This document shows positions 53,246 to 61,415 of a DNA stretch of 64,000 nucleotides, one piece after another. Below the pieces are notes generated by a model, which had not been told where the DNA came from, did not search any database, and worked only from the letters and a program-made list of their open reading frames with translations. The stretch lies in assembly GCF_013359815.1 (NCBI RefSeq), contig NZ_JABMCF010000037.1, positions 111,249 through 175,248 on the forward strand. The letters run 5' to 3'. How positions within the stretch are numbered: the stretch's first letter is position 1; each line of letters begins with the position of its first letter. A program made the position numbers and the translations under genes. Origin of the DNA: Curtobacterium flaccumfaciens (lineage in GTDB: Bacteria; Actinomycetota; Actinomycetes; Actinomycetales; Microbacteriaceae).

Positions 53246-53545
53246 TCAGCCCTGGGGCACCAGCCGACCCGCACCCACCGGCAGCAGCCCGCCCCGGTAC
53301 TCGAGCGCCGTCGCGCCGCCGACCGACACCGAGGCCGCCCCGAACCGCCACGCGCGGTTGAACAGGTACACACCGATCACCGTGTCGCCGTCGTCCGGCA
53401 CCGCCCACGTGCCGGTACCCCACTGGGCCGGGTGCCCCACACCGTCGACGGTGACGGTCGGCCGGGCGAACCAGGCGAACGGGGGCCGGACGAGCCGGAG
53501 TTCGATCCGGCGCTTCGTCGTGCCGGACGGGAGAGTGGTGTCCAC
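53246..53545 (-). CDS. Hypothetical 99-residue protein
   Basis: I do not recognise this protein. Starting at the GTG at 53545, it runs MDTTLPSGTTKRRIELRLVR and has several short beta-strand-like segments (WFARPTVTVDGVGHPAQWGT, GTWAVPDDGDTVIGVYLFNR), a conserved-looking W-G-T-G-T-W centre, and ends LLPVGAGRLVPQG. No signal peptide or membrane helix is visible. It is divergent from the amidase gene, with 40 bp between starts. The compositional pattern looks coding. A longer frame to 53665 overlaps the amidase start and is unlikely. Confidence 0.65.
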   Translation of the reverse strand: MDTTLPSGTTKRRIELRLVRPPFAWFARPTVTVDGVGHPAQWGTGTWAVPDDGDTVIGVYLFNRAWRFGAASVSVGGATALEYRGGLLPVGAGRLVPQG

Positions 53546-53585
53546 CGTCGAAGGATACGGGCCACCGCCGCCTAGGCTCGGAGCC

Positions 53586-55031
53586 GTGTTCGAACTCCAC
53601 CACCTCTCCGCGCAGGAACTCTGGGACTGGATCCGCCGGGGCGAGGTGACCGCCCTCGAGGTCACCGAGCACTACATGGCCCGCGTGGAACGCCTGGACG
53701 CCGGACTCGGCGCTTTCGTGACGGTCACCGCGGACGCGGCCCGGGCCCGAGCCGAACGCCTCGGCCACCTGGTGCCGACGTCGAGACCGTTGTGGGGCCT
53801 CCCGTCCGCCGACAAGGACCTGTACGACCGCGCCGGGGTCCCCACGCGGAACGGCACCGCGAGCCTGCCGGAGCGGCCCGCGTCGGCCGACCACCCGCTC
53901 GTCGCCGCGCTCGACGCGGCCGGCACCGTCAGCCTCGGCAAGACCGCGTCACCGGAGTTCGGCATGTCCTCGTCGTCCGAGACCCGGCTCGGCGTGACGC
54001 GGAACCCCTACGACACCGCGCGCGCGCCGGGCGGGTCGTCGAGCGGTGCGGCCGTGGCCGTCGCCGCCGGACTCGTGCCGGCTGCAGTCGGTTCGGACGG
54101 CGGCGGATCGGTGCGGATCCCCGCCGCGGCGACCGGACTCGTCGGCCTGAAGCCGAGCCGCGGCCGCGTGCCGTCGATGCCCGGCCGCTCCGGCGTCGGC
54201 GGCCTGTCCGTGGCCGGGCCGCTCACCCGGTCCGTCGCCGACGCGGGCATGCTGCTCGACGCGCTGGTCGCGCCGACCGGGCTGCCGGAACCGTCGCCGT
54301 ACGCCCTCGTCACCCCCGACGTCGGCGAGGGGCCGTTCACCGCGGCCGCCGTCCGCGGCGAGGGCCGGTTCGTCGTCGGGGTGCTCGACGGCTCGCCGTG
54401 GGACGACACCGTCGACGTGGTCGTCGACCCCGCGGCCCGGGCTGCCGTGGAGACCGCCGTGCGCGTGCTCGGCGAGGTCGGGCACGGCGTCGAGGACGTC
54501 CGGATGCCCCGCGTGCCGTACGCCGACGCGTTCCGGGTGGCGTGGGAGAGCTCCGCCGCCCGCCTGCCGCAGGTGCCCGGCATCGACCTGTCGTCGCTGA
54601 CCCCGCTCGTGGCGTGGCTCGTGGCCCGGGGGCAGGCATTGTCCGGCACGCAGGTCCTCGAGGCGATGTCGACGCTCGACACCTTCTCGACGACGCTCAT
54701 CGGTGCGTTCGACCGGTTCGACGCGGTGCTCACGCCGACCCTCGCGATGACGCCGCGGCCCCTCGGCTGGTACGGCGACGACCCCGACGAGGACTTCCGC
54801 CGCCAGTGCGCCTACTCGCCGTGGACGTCGATGGCGAACGTGTCCGGGCTCCCCGCGATCACCCTGCCGGTCGGCGTGACCGACGACGACCACCCCGACG
54901 GTGGCGGGCTGCCGATGGGCGTGCAGCTGATCGGGCGGCCCGGCGGCGAGCGCGTCCTGCTCGCGATCGGCGCGCAGCTCGAGCGCCGGTTGCGCTGGCA
55001 GCGGCGGCACCCGGCCGCCTGGACCGCCTGA
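53586..55031 (+). CDS. Amidase-signature family hydrolase
   Basis: The 481-residue enzyme belongs to the Ser-cisSer-Lys amidases: catalytic Lys in GLPSADKDLYDRAG (about residue 78), the glycine-serine signature APGGSSSGAAVAVAAG with cis-Ser, and nucleophile Ser in SDGGGSVRIPAAATGLVGLK. The family includes GatA, nicotinamidase-like and aryl-amide hydrolases; the absence of gatC/gatB neighbours speaks against GatA. The GTG at 53586 gives VFELHHLSAQELWDWIRRGE, the standard amidase N-terminus. The substrate is unknown. Confidence 0.9.
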   Translation: MFELHHLSAQELWDWIRRGEVTALEVTEHYMARVERLDAGLGAFVTVTADAARARAERLGHLVPTSRPLWGLPSADKDLYDRAGVPTRNGTASLPERPASADHPLVAALDAAGTVSLGKTASPEFGMSSSSETRLGVTRNPYDTARAPGGSSSGAAVAVAAGLVPAAVGSDGGGSVRIPAAATGLVGLKPSRGRVPSMPGRSGVGGLSVAGPLTRSVADAGMLLDALVAPTGLPEPSPYALVTPDVGEGPFTAAAVRGEGRFVVGVLDGSPWDDTVDVVVDPAARAAVETAVRVLGEVGHGVEDVRMPRVPYADAFRVAWESSAARLPQVPGIDLSSLTPLVAWLVARGQALSGTQVLEAMSTLDTFSTTLIGAFDRFDAVLTPTLAMTPRPLGWYGDDPDEDFRRQCAYSPWTSMANVSGLPAITLPVGVTDDDHPDGGGLPMGVQLIGRPGGERVLLAIGAQLERRLRWQRRHPAAWTA

Positions 55032-55272
55032 CGGGAGGCCCGGGGGGCCGGGTCGTCGCGAGGGTCCCGCCCGACGCGCGCTGCGTGCTCGTGCGTCAGG
55101 TGCGTCGAACCGGTGCGACGAAGTCGTCGTCGTACGACAGCGATCCTGTCGCACCAACGCGTCCGCAACGGTTGCACGCGCGGGCGGGCGACGATGTCGG
55201 TGTCGTACGACGTCGACGGTGTCGTTCGACGTCTGCACGCGTTTCCCGCCCCCGCCGCCCGCCGTCCGCCGC
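55032..55272. repeat. Repeat-bearing gap between the amidase and the ABC transporter operon
   Basis: This 241-bp gap between convergent genes holds a family 1 half-site (TGACGGGAGGCCCGGGGGGC, from 55030) and a copy of the third repeat family (about 55109-55235): GTGCGACGAAGTCGTCGTCG, GTCGCACC, GCAACGGTTGCACGCGCGGG, and GTGTCGTACGACGTCGACGG. The order matches that at 39270-39382. No gene is supported. Confidence 0.65.
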
Positions 55273-56058
55273 CTACGGCAGCGTCGGCGCCGCCGCCACC
55301 AACGCCCGCGTCACCGGGTGCTGCGGCGCGTCGAGGAGCGACACCGGCCCGTGCTCGACGATGCGGCCGTCGGACATCACCGCGACCGTGTCGCACAGCC
55401 GCTGCACGACGCCGATGTCGTGCGACACCAGCACGAGCGTCAGCCCGAGGTCGTCGGCGAGCGACCGGAACAGCTCGATCACCCGGGCACGGACCACCAC
55501 GTCGAGGGCGCTCATCGGCTCGTCGCCGAACAGGATCCGCGGCGAGTGCACCACGGCGCGCGCGATCGCGATCCGCTGCCGTTGCCCGCCGGAGAACTCG
55601 TGCGGGTACCGGTCGACCGTGTCGGCGGGCAGGTCGACGCGCTCCAGCACGGCACGGACCAGGTCGTCGTGCGACCCCAGGACCTGCAGGGCCCGCAGCG
55701 GCTCGGCGACGATCGCGCCGACGCGCATCCGCGGGTCGAGGGACGCGTACGGGTCCTGGAACACCACCCCGGTCTCGCGACGGAACCAGCGCAACGCACG
55801 CGCGGACCGGGACGCGACCACCGGACGGCCGGATGCGGCGACGGTGCCGGCGGAAGGGACCTCCAGGCCGGCGAGCAGCCGGACCAGCGTGGACTTGCCG
55901 GATCCCGATTCGCCGACGATGCCGAGCCGTGCGCCGGGGGCGACCGTCAGGTCGACACCGTCGACGGCGGTGCGGACCGGCCCGGGCTCGAACGGGCCGC
56001 GGCGGGGGAGTCGGTAGGTGCGGTGGAGACCGGTGGCCTCGAGGACGGGGAGGGTCAC
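55273..56058 (-). CDS. Oligopeptide-type ABC transporter ATP-binding protein (DppF/OppF-like)
   Basis: The 261-residue ATPase has Walker A GESGSGKST (about 49-57), Q-loop VFQDPYASLDPRMRVG, signature FSGGQRQRIAIARAVV, Walker B ILFGDEPMSALDV and SHDIGVV. The DPYxSLDPRM sequence after the Q-loop is diagnostic of the OppD/F group. The oligopeptide C-terminal extension with a cysteine cluster is lacking, so it is a shortened member. The GTG at 56058 overlaps the previous gene (GTGA). It is the last gene of the six-gene operon. Confidence 0.93.
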   Translation of the reverse strand: MTLPVLEATGLHRTYRLPRRGPFEPGPVRTAVDGVDLTVAPGARLGIVGESGSGKSTLVRLLAGLEVPSAGTVAASGRPVVASRSARALRWFRRETGVVFQDPYASLDPRMRVGAIVAEPLRALQVLGSHDDLVRAVLERVDLPADTVDRYPHEFSGGQRQRIAIARAVVHSPRILFGDEPMSALDVVVRARVIELFRSLADDLGLTLVLVSHDIGVVQRLCDTVAVMSDGRIVEHGPVSLLDAPQHPVTRALVAAAPTLP

Positions 56059-56894
56059 GGGGCGGTCCTCCTGGCGGTTGCACGTGCGGCGTCGACGAGC
56101 GCAGCGGTGGCGGGGTGCTGCGGTGCGGCGAGCAGGTCCGCGACGCGCCCCTGCTCGACCACCCGGCCGGCGTCGAGCACCACGGCGGTGTCGGCGATGC
56201 GCGCGAGCACGGCGAGGTCGTGGGTGACGAACACCATGCCCGCCGGCAGGTGCTCGAACAGGTCGAGGATGCGGGCCTCGGTGGTGACGTCGAGCGCCGT
56301 CGTCGGCTCGTCGGCGACCAGGTACGACGGCTCGCCCGCCATCGCCATCGCGATGCAGATCCGCTGCCGCTGTCCGCCCGACAGCTGGTGCGGGTACTGC
56401 CGCAGCATCGATTCCGGGTCGGGCAGGCCCACGGACGCCGCCAGGTCGACGGCTGCCGCGCGTGCCGCACGCCGGTCGAGCCCGCGGTGCAGCCGGAGCG
56501 GCTCCGCGATCTGCGCGCCGACCCGGCGCAGCGGGTCGAGCGCGGTGCCCGGCTCCTGGAACACCATCGCGATGCCCGATCCGCGGTGTCGCGCGCGCTC
56601 GCGGTCGGGCAGGCCGACGAGTTCGGTGCCGTCCAGGCGGACGCTGCCGGTCACGACGGCGCCGGTGGGCTCCAGACCCATCAGGGCGAGCGAGGTCATC
56701 GACTTGCCGGATCCGCTCGCGCCGATCACGCCGACGCGATGGCCGGGAGGCACGGTGAAGGTGACGTCGTCGAGGATCGTCCGCCCCGTGATGCGGACCG
56801 ACAACCCGCGCACCTCGAGTCCGGAGGCTGCGGTTGCGTGGGCGGTGCCGGCTGCGTCGGTGCGGCCGGATCCGTCGCGTGCGTGGTCGGTCAT
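56055..56894 (-). CDS. Oligopeptide-type ABC transporter ATP-binding protein (DppD/OppD-like)
   Basis: The 279-residue ATPase has an N-terminal stretch of about 25 polar residues, then Walker A GASGSGKSM (about 55-63), MVFQEPGTALDPLRRVGAQI, signature LSGGQRQRICIAMAMA, Walker B YLVADEPTTALDV and THDLAVL. It pairs with the following ATPase in a Dpp/Opp-like importer. ATG 56894 overlaps the permease stop (ATGA). Confidence 0.93.
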   Translation of the reverse strand: MTDHARDGSGRTDAAGTAHATAASGLEVRGLSVRITGRTILDDVTFTVPPGHRVGVIGASGSGKSMTSLALMGLEPTGAVVTGSVRLDGTELVGLPDRERARHRGSGIAMVFQEPGTALDPLRRVGAQIAEPLRLHRGLDRRAARAAAVDLAASVGLPDPESMLRQYPHQLSGGQRQRICIAMAMAGEPSYLVADEPTTALDVTTEARILDLFEHLPAGMVFVTHDLAVLARIADTAVVLDAGRVVEQGRVADLLAAPQHPATAALVDAARATARRTAP

Positions 56895-57802
56895 GCGGTC
56901 ACCCCCGGCGTTGTCGTCGCCGGGTCGGCGTTCCGGTCGCGCGCGGTGCCGTCGGTCGTCGCCGGGTCGGCGCTCCGGTCGCTCGTCGTCAGCCGCGGGT
57001 CCGAGGCGTCCCGCACCGCGTCGCCGAGCAACGACAGTGCTGCGACGACGATCGCGATGGCGGCGCCCGGCCAGGTCGCACTCCACGGGTGGACACCGAT
57101 GTAGGTCTGCAGGTCGGACAGCAGGCTGCCCCAGGACGCGGTGTCCGATCCGGCGCCGTAGCCCAGGTAGGACAGCCCGGCCTCGGCGAGGACGGCCGTG
57201 GCCATCGCGAGCGACAGCTGCACGGTGAACAGCGGCGCCGCGTTCGGCACCAGGTGACGGAAGAGCACCCCGGCACCGCCGACGCCGGACGCCCGGGCCG
57301 CGGTCACGTAGTCGCTGCGGGCGATCCGCCGGATCTCGCCGCGGGCCACGCGGGCGATCGTCACGCCGAAGGACAGCCCGACGCTGACGATGACGACGCC
57401 GAGCGACCCGCCGAACACCGCGGTCAGGAGCATCGCGGTGAGCAGGGTCGGGAACGCCACCAGGATGTCGAGCAGGACCGCGGTGCCCTCGCGCACCCAG
57501 CGGGCGGTGAGCGAACCGATCGCGGTGAGGACGATGCCGACGACGCTCGCGATCACCCCGGAGCCGACGGCGACGAGCACGGTGGTGCGGGTGCCGGCGA
57601 GCAGGTAGCTCGCGATGTCGCGGCCGGCGGCGTCGGTGCCGAACCAGTGCGCGGCGCTCGGCCCCTCCCACTGGTGGAACGGGTCGGCGCGGAACGGGTT
57701 CTGCGGTGTCCAGACGAGCGACACGGCGGCGAGCACGAGCAGCAGGCCCAGCACGACGACGGCGAAGACCCCGGTCGGGCGGGACACCAGGCGGCGGATC
57801 AT
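56891..57802 (-). CDS. Oligopeptide-type ABC transporter permease (DppC-like)
   Basis: The 303-residue permease has the DppC layout: N-terminal helix VFAVVVLGLLLVLAAVSLV, an external loop HWFGTDAAGRDIASYLLAGT, then five helices and the EAA motif YVTAARASGVGGAGVLFRHL. The C-terminal 30 residues are low-complexity (DRSADPATTDGTARDRNADP). The ATG at 57802 overlaps the DppB-like gene's stop by four bases. Confidence 0.93.
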   Translation of the reverse strand: MIRRLVSRPTGVFAVVVLGLLLVLAAVSLVWTPQNPFRADPFHQWEGPSAAHWFGTDAAGRDIASYLLAGTRTTVLVAVGSGVIASVVGIVLTAIGSLTARWVREGTAVLLDILVAFPTLLTAMLLTAVFGGSLGVVIVSVGLSFGVTIARVARGEIRRIARSDYVTAARASGVGGAGVLFRHLVPNAAPLFTVQLSLAMATAVLAEAGLSYLGYGAGSDTASWGSLLSDLQTYIGVHPWSATWPGAAIAIVVAALSLLGDAVRDASDPRLTTSDRSADPATTDGTARDRNADPATTTPGVTA

Positions 57803-58752
57803 CCCTGCACCTCGCGCTGTCGGGGGTCGAGGGTGCGGTGCACGACGTCGACGGCGAACCCGACGAGCAGCACGAGTCCGGTGAGCACGAGCAGTTCCGA
57901 CTGCACCTTCGTGATGTCGCGGCGGCCGACATCGGTCACGAGCATCCGACCGACCCCGGGCAACGAGAACAGCTGCTCGACGACGACGGCACCGACGAGC
58001 AGCCCGGCGATCTGGACCCCGAGCACGGCGAGCACCGTGAGGGCGACGCTCGGCAGGCCGTGGCGGAGCAGCGCCTGCGTGCGGGTCAGCCCGACGGCGG
58101 CGGCGGTGCGCAGGTGGTCGGCATCGAGGACGGACAACGTGGCGGACCGGGTGAACCGGAGGATCACGGCGCCCTCGACGGCACCGATCGTCAGCGCGGG
58201 CAGCACGAGCGACGCGAACGCCCGCCCGGGTTCCGACCAGCCGTCGAGCGGGAAGCCCTGCGTCGGCAGCCAGTGCAGCGTCACCGCGAACAGGGCGACG
58301 AGGAGCATGCCGGCCCACACGATGGGCACGGCGGCGACGGCCTGCGCCGCGAAGCCGATCACCGCGCCACCCGGGCGGCGACGGAGCACCGCGGCGACCA
58401 CCCCGAGCGGGACGCCGATCACCAGGGCGGTCGCCAGCGACATCGCGGCGAGCGGCAGGGTGATCGCGAGCTTCTGCGCGATCTCCGGTGCGACGGCACC
58501 GTTCGTCACCAGGGAGCGCCCGAGGTCACCACGGAACACCCCGCCGATCCAGTCGAGGTACTGCACCACGACGGGCCGGTCGAGTCCGAGCTGCTGCCGG
58601 AGCTGCTCCACCTGCGCGGGGGTCGACTGCGTGCCGGCGACGACCTGGGCGACGTCACCGGGCAGCACGCGGAGCGTGGCGAAGATGATGACGCTCGCCA
58701 CGAGCAGGCCGACGACGAGCAGGAGCACCCGCCCGATGAGGAACCGGGTCAC
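57799..58752 (-). CDS. Oligopeptide-type ABC transporter permease (DppB-like)
   Basis: This 317-residue permease shows the DppB start FLIGRVLLLVVGLLVASVII, LRVLPGDVAQVV, LGLDRPVVVQYLDWIGGVFR, and the EAA loop HLRTAAAVGLTRTQALLRHG. It has six membrane helices. The GTG at 58752 is 46 bp downstream of the substrate-binding protein gene, the largest gap in the operon. Confidence 0.93.
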   Translation of the reverse strand: MTRFLIGRVLLLVVGLLVASVIIFATLRVLPGDVAQVVAGTQSTPAQVEQLRQQLGLDRPVVVQYLDWIGGVFRGDLGRSLVTNGAVAPEIAQKLAITLPLAAMSLATALVIGVPLGVVAAVLRRRPGGAVIGFAAQAVAAVPIVWAGMLLVALFAVTLHWLPTQGFPLDGWSEPGRAFASLVLPALTIGAVEGAVILRFTRSATLSVLDADHLRTAAAVGLTRTQALLRHGLPSVALTVLAVLGVQIAGLLVGAVVVEQLFSLPGVGRMLVTDVGRRDITKVQSELLVLTGLVLLVGFAVDVVHRTLDPRQREVQG

Positions 58753-58798
58753 GACACCGATGCTACGGGGACGGACACCCCGCCGCGGCCGCCCCGGG

Positions 58799-60343
58799 TC
58801 ACTTGACCGCGAGCTTCGCCAGGTCGAGGCGCGAGTTGCCGCCGTCGACCGGGAAGCCCGTCACGCCGGAGCGCACCGCGGTGATCTCGGTCGCCGTGTA
58901 GAGCCACTCGCCGGCCGCGTCCTCGCTGACGATGCGTGCAGCCTTGCGGAGTGCCTCGGTCTTCGTGGCCTCGTCGGTCGCCGCGATCGACTGGGCGTAG
59001 AGGGCCTGCACCTTCGGGTTGTCGTAGCCGAAGTAGTAGTCCGGGTTCGCCCAGTTGCCGAAGTCACGGGCCTCGACGTGGTCGACCATCGACAGGTCGA
59101 AGTCCCGCTCGCCGGACTTCGGTGCCTGGAACACGGAGGACAGCCAGGTGGCGAAGTCGACGCGCTTGACGGTCAGGGTGATCCCGACGTCGGCGAGCTG
59201 CGACTTCAGCACGTCGCCGATCGTCGTCGGGTAGATGTTCGCGTAGGTGAGCGTCAGCTTCAGGTCCTGCTGGCCGGCGGCGGCCAGGAGCTTCTTCGCG
59301 TTCGCGGGGTCGTACGCGTCGATGTCGGTCAGGTCCTCGTAGCCGGGGTCGAGCTCCGGGATGGGGCCGCCCTGCTCCACGCCGGTGCCGCCGATCGCCT
59401 TGATGAGCGCCTTCGCGTCGATCGCCTGCCGGATGGCCCGGCGCACGCGCTCGTCGGTGAAGGGTTCCTTGAGGTCGTTGAACGCGAGCGTGTACTTGTC
59501 GGTCGTCTTGCCGCTGTGCAGCGCGATGTCGGCGTTGCCCTGCAGCTGGCTCTTGAGCGTGCCGTCGACGGGGTTCAGGACGTCGAGGTCACCGTTCGCC
59601 ATCGCGTTGACGGCGGTCGACGGGTCCGTGATGTACCGGAAGACGATCTTCGCGACCTTCGCCTTCGTGCCCCAGTAGTCCTCGTTGCGGTCGAAGGTGA
59701 GCGAGTCGCCCTGCTTCCAGCTCGCGACCTCGAACGGACCGGTGCCGTTGGCGCTGTCGGACAGGTCGTTGTCCGCGGCCTTCTCGAGCACCAGGCCCGA
59801 GCGGCCGGTCAGGTTCCAGAGCAGGTCGGAGTCCGGCTTCGCCAGTTGCAGCACGACGGAGTCGTCCGACGGCGAGGTGATCGACGTGACGCCCGCGAGC
59901 TTGGCCGAGTCGACGTACGAGTCGTTCGACTTGACCTGCTCGAGCGACCACACGACGTCGGCCGCGGTGACCGGCTTGCCGTCCTGGAACGTCGTGCCGT
60001 CCCGCAGCGTGAACGTGTAGGTCAGGCCGTCCTTCGAGACCTCGTGCGACGAGGCCAGCACGTCACGGATCTCGCCGTCGGCGGTCCGGCCGACGAGCCC
60101 CTGGTACACGTTGTCGATGAGCACCTGGTCGAGCGCCGCCCCGGACTGGGTGCGGATGTCGAGACTCGTCGGCTCGAGCACCAGCCCGACGCGCACCGTG
60201 GCGTCCTTGCCCCCGGTGGTGTCGGACGAGCCGGAGCAGCCGGTCAGCGCCAGGGCGGAGACGACGGCGACCGCGGTGACGGCGAGGGCAGCGCGCCCGA
60301 TGCGCGAGGTGCGCGCGGTGCGACGGGGCAGGAGCGGACTCAT
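58799..60343 (-). CDS. Oligopeptide-type ABC transporter substrate-binding lipoprotein
   Basis: The 514-residue protein has a lipoprotein signal peptide (RTARTSRIGRAALAVTAVAV then SALALTGCSGSS, lipobox LTGC about residues 32-35) and a SBP_bac_5 fold: LEPTSLDIRTQSGAALDQVL, GLTYTFTLRDGTTFQDGKPV, TAADVVWSLEQ and the DERVRRAIRQAIDAKALIKA motif. It would deliver peptides, nickel chelates or other hydrophilic compounds to the permeases encoded just downstream. Its ATG overlaps the alpha/beta hydrolase stop (ATGA), making the hydrolase part of the operon. Confidence 0.94.
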   Translation of the reverse strand: MSPLLPRRTARTSRIGRAALAVTAVAVVSALALTGCSGSSDTTGGKDATVRVGLVLEPTSLDIRTQSGAALDQVLIDNVYQGLVGRTADGEIRDVLASSHEVSKDGLTYTFTLRDGTTFQDGKPVTAADVVWSLEQVKSNDSYVDSAKLAGVTSITSPSDDSVVLQLAKPDSDLLWNLTGRSGLVLEKAADNDLSDSANGTGPFEVASWKQGDSLTFDRNEDYWGTKAKVAKIVFRYITDPSTAVNAMANGDLDVLNPVDGTLKSQLQGNADIALHSGKTTDKYTLAFNDLKEPFTDERVRRAIRQAIDAKALIKAIGGTGVEQGGPIPELDPGYEDLTDIDAYDPANAKKLLAAAGQQDLKLTLTYANIYPTTIGDVLKSQLADVGITLTVKRVDFATWLSSVFQAPKSGERDFDLSMVDHVEARDFGNWANPDYYFGYDNPKVQALYAQSIAATDEATKTEALRKAARIVSEDAAGEWLYTATEITAVRSGVTGFPVDGGNSRLDLAKLAVK

Positions 60344-61350
60344 GGGGTGGTGGGTTCCTTCCGGGCGCGAGGGCTGGGATCGGGCCTCGCGCTCGCACGA
60401 GGGTACCGGCGGCTGGTGCCGTCCGGCGACGGTTCTTCGATCGGGTGCAACAATCCGTGCCGCTCCGCCCATGCCCGGATCGCCGAAGCCAGTTCGAGGG
60501 GTGCCTGGTTCTGCACCGCGTGCCGCGAGGTGACCGTCACGATCTCGGCATCCGGGAGGCGTTCGGCGAACCCGGTGTGCAGCTTCGGGGAGACGTACCC
60601 GCGGTCACCCCGGACGAGCAGGATCGGCACGCGCAGGGCCTCGAGGTCCGGCCACGCATCGGCGAAGCGTCCCACCGATGACGTCCGCCCGGCGGGCAGG
60701 TGCGGGAAGTGGTGCCGGCGCACGAGTCGCCCGTCCGCACCGAGGGCCGTCGTGTGCCGGGCCTCACGGAGCAGCACCTGCCGGTCGTCGCCGACCCGCG
60801 CCTCGATCGCCCGGTCGACGACCTGCTCGAGGGACTCGAACGGCTCCTCGGCCTCGAGCGCGCGGGCGATCCGGTCCACCGCACGCTGCGCGAAGTCCGG
60901 CGACATGTCGACGAGCACGAGTCCGGTGACCCGCTCCGGCGCGGTGGCCGCGAGTCGAGCGGACAGGATCGCACCGAGCGAGTGCCCGACGACGATCCCG
61001 GGCGGCACCGCGAGCGCGTCGAGCGCGGCGAGCACGCTCGGCGCCGTCGCGGCCGCCGCGTAGTCGGCGTCCTCCCGCCACGACGACCGGCCGTGGCCGG
61101 GCAGGTCGAGGGCGACCGCCGGCTCGCCCACGGCGAGTGCCGTGGTGTCGAAGCTGTGGGCGTCGATGCCGAGCCCGTGCAGGTAGGTGATCCGGGCCTC
61201 CTGGCCGTCGTCGCCCCACCGGATCGCGGAGGTCTCCTGTCCGTCCGCGGTGCGGACCACCTGCCTGGAGGCGCGGAGCGGCGTGGTCACGCCGCTCGCG
61301 CTGGCGAGGGCGGGCAGGTCGGCGAATTCGTCGTCGGGGGCTTCGGACAC
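60340..61350 (-). CDS. Alpha/beta hydrolase heading the oligopeptide-type transporter operon
   Basis: The 336-residue protein has the alpha/beta hydrolase core (about 65-300): YLHGLGIDAHSFD, LDLPGHGRSSW, nucleophile Ser in VVGHSLGAILSARLA, an acidic residue in ILLVRGDRGYVSPK and the final His in VTSRHAVQNQAP. The first 55 residues and the basic tail (RYPRASARPDPSPRARKEPT) are outside the fold. The GTG at 61350 (VSEAPDDEFADLPAL) is favoured over an ATG at 61422 that overlaps the siderophore gene promoter. Overlap with the binding-protein gene suggests it processes what the importer brings in. Confidence 0.83.
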   Translation of the reverse strand: MSEAPDDEFADLPALASASGVTTPLRASRQVVRTADGQETSAIRWGDDGQEARITYLHGLGIDAHSFDTTALAVGEPAVALDLPGHGRSSWREDADYAAAATAPSVLAALDALAVPPGIVVGHSLGAILSARLAATAPERVTGLVLVDMSPDFAQRAVDRIARALEAEEPFESLEQVVDRAIEARVGDDRQVLLREARHTTALGADGRLVRRHHFPHLPAGRTSSVGRFADAWPDLEALRVPILLVRGDRGYVSPKLHTGFAERLPDAEIVTVTSRHAVQNQAPLELASAIRAWAERHGLLHPIEEPSPDGTSRRYPRASARPDPSPRARKEPTTP

Positions 61351-61380
61351 GGGGACGATCCTCGCACCGTTCCGGGGGCC

Positions 61381-61409
61381 TGGAGACGTTAGGTAAGGCA
61401 TGCCATACT
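61381..61409 (+). promoter_or_regulatory. Candidate promoter of the siderophore-interacting protein (leaderless)
   Basis: CATACT at 61404-61409 is a reasonable -10, six bases before the GTG at 61416. TGGAGA at 61381-61386 with 17-bp spacing is a weak -35. The predicted transcript would begin at or within a base or two of the start codon. Confidence 0.5.
61389..61407. promoter_or_regulatory. DtxR/IdeR iron-box-like operator
   Basis: TTAGGTAAGGCATGCCATA matches the 19-bp DtxR/IdeR consensus at 13 of 19 positions, with the left half and GGC...GCC core conserved. It overlaps the proposed -10/-35 spacer of the siderophore-interacting protein gene. Repression by iron-loaded DtxR-type protein is therefore likely. 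Confidence 0.8.
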
Positions 61410-61415
61410 CGGTTC

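Noticed and set aside
53546..53665. Longer N-terminus of the 99-residue hypothetical protein
   Set aside because: The extension overlaps the amidase start and is Ser/Arg-rich without resemblance to the rest.
56834..61063. A 1409-codon open frame opposite the ABC transporter operon
   Set aside because: It covers five recognisable genes on the other strand and has no family resemblance or sensible composition.
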